The translations under genes were made by a program, and so were the position numbers. From assembly GCF_009389715.1 (NCBI RefSeq), contig NC_052399.1:22267146-22331145 (forward strand): a stretch of 64,000 bases of DNA, given 5' to 3'. The stretch is from Phoenix dactylifera. Taxonomy: Eukaryota > Streptophyta > Magnoliopsida > Arecales > Arecaceae. Shown here piece by piece: positions 60,030-64,000 of this stretch; position 1 is the first letter of the stretch; the number at the start of each line of letters is the position of its first letter. The notes beneath the pieces were generated by a model. It saw only the letters and a program-made list of their open reading frames with translations, was not told the DNA's origin and searched no databases.

Positions 60030-61883
60030 AGGTCATAGCATTTCTGACATGCACATCTGCAGCTCAAAGAGTTTGTACAATTGCAAGTGTTTTCTTTTCC
60101 CTTTTTGTTTTTTTGGGTTGTGTCTGTGCATGTTTAATTTTGTGTTAAAACTTATTTTCCTGAATACTGGTTTACTGGTGGAAGAACATCTGGGTGCGAA
60201 CAAGGTTAGAGGATATGATATCATTCTCCTGGCCTCGATCAAATGTTATATATACTGTAGTGAGAGGGGCGGGGGAAGGAAAAAACATTAGCCCCTCTTA
60301 TAGCATTGGTTCTGTCTCCTTTTGCTGATATTGAGTAGCAGAGGAATATTTTAGTTGACGATTGTCATGGATGAGTTTTAAGCTTCAAAGCTGGCGATAA
60401 TGGCCGCTGTTATGGTAGCAAATTTGCTAATACCATGCAACTTTTTTTAGGTTATATAGAATCAGATTTGCGAGCATCTTGGATCCATAGTTCCTACGGA
60501 GGTATAAGTAATTTGCCAGGAGTACTTCAGCAAACTAGTAGAAATGGATTTCCCACTGCCGGACAATTGAGAGATGAAGCCTAGCAATCCTGCTTGACAT
60601 CAATGTTGTTGGTTTTATTCACATCCAAAAGGACAATTCCAGCTGTGCGCGAGCTATCATCTATGTTACTTGTTGATGAGTGCAAGTTGGTACCGATGGG
60701 TTCATTTCTTTACAAGTATATATTCAATGCAAGCTGGATACAGTGAAGATCGTGCCATTATTGCTTTGTTCATAGATATCAAGTAGCTGTAACTCCAACC
60801 TTAGTACAGATGGTAGATCCTTCGAGGTGTGAGGCTCGATCTGCTAGGTAATCTGAATTAAGGGTCGATGTGGCTGGGGAGCAGCCTCAAATAAGAGGTG
60901 CTGCCCACCATCAAGGGGAGTTCTTCTGGACTGAACATGCTTTTGTTTTTCTGCTACTGTGCAGTCTATTTTTTAGTGATTCAATTGGCTGTGTTTATAT
61001 GAGATTAGTATGAGCAGTCGATGTACCAAAAAAAATAAAATAAAATAAAATAAATGGCTGTAAATTACACGATGGTTTCTGAATTTTACACGGCTGTGTT
61101 GTAGCCAGAAAGAAAGAAAGAAAGGGGGTAGATTCTTTTGAAAATTGAAATAATTACCATCCAGGAAACATCTCAAGTTCAATTTTAGCCACACACCCAA
61201 AAAAAGAAAAAAAAACAAAAAACTCCCTGGCCCATTTGTTTATTCCATTATAATGACATACCATAATGCTCATTATGCCATTTGTACACACCTTAGGCAT
61301 CCATGCAAGAGGTACATTGATTAGATAGTTTTTAGATAGTTTCAACGTGACATACGGAAGTTTCTTTGGCTTGTCAAATGGTCCACCGGCGTCTTTAATT
61401 TAGAACTCAGGCCCGTAAATCAAGCCACGAGTTGTCTCTTAAGTAAATCTAAATGGACAAATCACTGGAACAACAAATCCAGAAGTGAGCAGTGCTCCTC
61501 TCGAGTGGATCCGTCGGTGACCCAATTCCCCCGCTCACTTCGGAGCTTTTCAACATCCAAGCTCCAGAAACTCACCGTGGCCGTATAAGCCCATGCGTCG
61601 GTTCACTATTGGCTGGAGCGGACCCACCTTGCGCCGCTGTCTGAAACAAGACGACCGGAGCCGCGCCCCGTTCGGTTCGCCCCCGCTCTCGCTCGTTGCG
61701 CGCCGGATGTCTACTATTTCCAGACTACTTCTCCCTCACCCAAATTTGTACCCAGAAACGAACCCACACCGCCACCCCTGGCTGCGGTGACGTCACTTTC
61801 AGAGAGTAGGGTTCCTCTGGGTCTCTAATTTCGAAAGAAGAAGCAGGGCCCCGTCCGGCCGCGCCGTTTTAAGAGCGAGGAAG
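60030..61883. other. Intergenic between the coiled-coil gene and NAP1
   Basis: No gene recognised. The left part is probably 3' UTR. A (TAAAA)n-like run at 61027-61052 and an (AAAG)n run at 61109-61123 are present. GC content rises from about 61500, marking the NAP1 promoter side. Confidence 0.5.
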
Positions 61884-61884
61884 A

Positions 61885-61892
61885 AAACCCTA
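61885..61892 (+). promoter_or_regulatory. telo-box (AAACCCTA) in the NAP1 promoter
   Basis: AAACCCTA lies about 30 bp upstream of the TATA box. The reverse form TAGGGTT occurs at 61807-61813 and 61981-61987. Telo-boxes are common in promoters of plant genes active in dividing cells; their role here is inference. Confidence 0.55.
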
Positions 61893-61915
61893 CACCCACG
61901 GCTTCCCCCCACCAG

Positions 61916-61923
61916 TATATAAA
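61916..61923 (+). promoter_or_regulatory. TATA box of NAP1
   Basis: TATATAAA, 107 bp upstream of the ATG at 62030, followed by a CT-rich leader. Confidence 0.75.
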
Positions 61924-62029
61924 CCGGCCTTGCCTCCCCTTTCTATCCCCCTCTTTTCCTCGCCTCCATATCCCCCTCTCTAGGGTTCCTCTCTCCCTCT
62001 CTCATCTCGGCGGAGGCGAGGCGACGACA

Positions 62030-62483
62030 ATGAGCAACGACAAGCAACAGGACAACATCAATCTCTCTGATCTCGGTTCCGCTCTGCCTGCCGTCACTCC
62101 AGGTTTCTTTCTTCCTTCCGTTCATTCCCTTGGATCTCTTTTTTACTTCTTGATCTCTGTTCTTATGTGTTTGGGTTGTTTCTTGATATGTAGCTATGGG
62201 CGCGGAGGACCGAGCCGGTCTTGTTAATGCTCTCAAGGTGGCTTTTCTTTCTTTCTTTTTTTAACTGATTTTTCGCACTTTGATCACTATTTCTTGCTTC
62301 GTCTGCGTTTTCTTCTTTGCTCTGCTTCTATATTGAGAATTCTTAAAAAAAATGAAAAAATAATAAGTTGATGTGTTCTTGATACAGAACAAACTCCAGA
62401 GCCTGACAGGGAAGCGCTCTGATGTGCTGGAGACCCTCTCGCCGAAGGTCAGGAAGCGCGTTGAGGTGCTGAGGGAGATCCAG
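62030..62483 (+). CDS. Nucleosome assembly protein 1, 5' part (continues beyond the window)
   Basis: Exons 62030-62102, 62194-62237 and 62388-62483 join in phase into 71 residues, ending at a GT donor at 62484. The N-terminus [20 protein letters not shown] leads into [17 protein letters not shown], then [20 protein letters not shown], the start of the NAP domain dimerisation helix in plant NAP1. The family are histone H2A-H2B chaperones that shuttle between cytoplasm and nucleus. The next exon should begin with the rest of the long helix but does not occur in the remaining 1.5 kb, so intron 3 reaches past the window or the gene is interrupted. Exons, TATA and leader look intact. Confidence 0.92.
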
Positions 62484-63255
62484 GTTTGATCTTTCATCTT
62501 ATCTTGATCCTTTGAATATGTTTTTCGTCTCAAAGGTTTCTTTTTTTTTTGGTGCTTCTTAGGGTTTATAGCTTTCCTTTCTCTTTTTGACGGTCCCCAT
62601 ATTCTTTTGGCGATTCTTATTAGGGTTTCAGGTTTCTGTTATTTTAAGTGCATCTTAGGTTTTAGCTGCAACTTAGTTGTGGAAAAAATCTATTTTTGGA
62701 AAACCAAATACAAGGAAGGAAAGACTTGCATGCTAAAATTTGACAAGAATGCCGAGAATCATAAGTTATGTGCGTGCTTTTTTAGATTGTTAGATTCATA
62801 AACTCTTCCATGTATATATGGTTTTTGATCCATGATATTTTTTTTCTTTTTTAAGTAGGTGTACTTTTAATTGGCAGCATGCTTAAATTTAGTGTTCTTC
62901 TCATTCACGGTCCATGATTATCTTGCAAAGGACATGCTGCTTAGGTCACGTGGTTCATCAGATGATCCTAACAAATGTAGGATCGTGGAAAAAGTATTAT
63001 TGAAATAAGAAGATTTAGGGGGTTAGGTGCATAAAAATTAGTTCACCAAATGTTTCTTTTGAAAAAAAAAATATGCTCCACAGGAGAACTTGTAGATTTT
63101 TTTTTTCTTGGGGGGGGGGTGTGGAAGCTTGGTTTCTTGAAATCTGAACCAGTATTAATTTCACTGACTTAACATGGGCTCCCAAGGATAACTTCAAGTT
63201 CAAAACAGGGATGAGGAATTACTTCACAAGGGATGAGAAATTTCACTGACTTAAT
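62484..63255 (+). other. NAP1 intron 3, left part
   Basis: AT-rich with T and A runs. A 10-base G tract lies at 63110-63119, next to repeat DNA. No exon found. Confidence 0.55.
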
Positions 63256-63259
63256 TTCA

Positions 63260-64000
63260 CAGGGATGCTAATGTAGCTATTTTGGTGAAATTTCTCGATC
63301 CCAAAAGGATGGGCTCCTAAGGATAACTTGACAAACATCCAAAGAAATTATTTCACAAGTTACCTCGTCAATATCTCTCTCAGTTGCAGCGAATTTGAAG
63401 GTACATTGCTTAGTGATCTTCAATTGAACGTCCTTCTGAATCCAACCAAGAGGTAGGGACGTGGAGGAGGCTTAGTCTGCTACTCCAGTTTATAAATCAG
63501 ATTTTTAGAGATGAGGTTCTTCTGACTTTCAGAATCTACGATAGCCTCAATGATATTATGCTTCATCTGGATCTTCAGGCGGAAGAGTTTCTCTTGTGCC
63601 TATAGATCTGCTTCGGTTGCTGTCTTGGGTTTCCTCACTATCAGGCTCAATTTGGAGTTTGCTTGCTTAAGCTTACGTAACTCCTCAACTTCGACAGAAT
63701 TGAGAACCACCTTTCTCTTCTTCTTGGAATCCTCTTCTTTCTGCGTCTTCCTCTTCAGTCGTAGCTCGGGGTGAAGTTTCCAACACTTCTTTTTGGTGTA
63801 TCCACGGAGGTCACAATGATCACAATAAATTCTTTGAGCTGTGTTGGCCTGTTTCTTGCCCTGCTCCCCCTTCTGGCTTGATTTTTCGTTGTCTTTCTTA
63901 AACTTGTCGCCTTTTGTACCTTTCGTAGGCTGATTTTTCTTTTTAATCCTCATGGCCTTCATATTGGCTTCGCTGATATCTTCAACTTTGAAGAGTTTCA
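63260..64000 (-). mobile_element. Broken LTR retroelement, gag and protease part, probably Ty3/gypsy
   Basis: On the minus strand, running in from the right window edge, is a gag-like stretch. It has a Lys-rich linker, a zinc-knuckle-like block and the following CWKLHPELR motif, then a Glu/Lys-rich segment. Further left is a retropepsin-like region. The element looks broken, with several breaks in the visible part, and continues past the window. It lies in NAP1 intron 3 in opposite orientation. No LTR is visible, so age cannot be estimated well; it is not recent. Confidence 0.7.

Overview
This is nuclear DNA of a flowering plant. Gene families, phase-consistent GT-AG introns, very long introns in housekeeping genes, many MITEs and LTR/LINE debris all support that. 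A monocot is likely and a palm-like genome is my best guess from the style of the repeats, but no marker in the window fixes the species.

Six protein-coding genes can be reconstructed exon by exon. In order they are: a B-class GATA factor of the GNC/CGA1 (LLM-domain) type (+, 4958-6111); a brassinosteroid-pathway cytochrome P450 of the CYP90D type (+, 13128-16714); a DEAD-box RNA helicase of the RH20/DBP2 group (-, 27877-40604); a chloroplast-type Mini-ribonuclease III (+, 43690-48967); an unrecognised membrane-anchored coiled-coil protein (+, 51487-60029); and the first three coding exons of a nucleosome assembly protein NAP1 (+, from 62030, continuing past the window). They are independent transcription units with no operon-like logic.

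Region by region: 1-1650 is GC-rich repeat DNA holding a minus-strand TATA, a 47-base piece matching plastid trnD-GUC and a 94/95-bp tandem repeat. 1652-3680 is a LINE lacking most of its reverse transcriptase. 3.7-6.5 kb holds the GATA gene and microsatellites. 6.5-13 kb is intergenic with an LTR-type remnant and a near-perfect hairpin. 13.1-16.7 kb is CYP90D. 16.7-27.8 kb is repeat-rich intergenic DNA with a tRNA-derived SINE-like head, a young intact-looking TRIM (terminal-repeat retrotransposon in miniature) with 5-bp target duplications, a MITE and local duplications. 27.8-40.6 kb is the helicase gene, with an 8.4-kb repeat-bearing intron. 41.0-41.9 kb is a minus-strand LINE 3' end with two RNase H tails. 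43.7-49.1 kb is Mini-RNase III, including a hAT-like MITE. 51.5-60.0 kb is the coiled-coil gene, with a 7.3-kb intron containing a Tourist-like MITE. 61.9 kb to the end is the NAP1 promoter and 5' exons, with a broken gypsy-like retroelement at the edge.

The most interesting structure is the TRIM at 20826-21455. A tRNA-like A box sits at the 3' end of its LTR and a B box sits just after its primer-binding site, so the pair straddles the LTR junction. The next T-run lies just before the A box of the second LTR. This suggests a Pol III-style transcript about one repeat unit long. All functional statements come from reading the sequence and from family knowledge; no database search was run.
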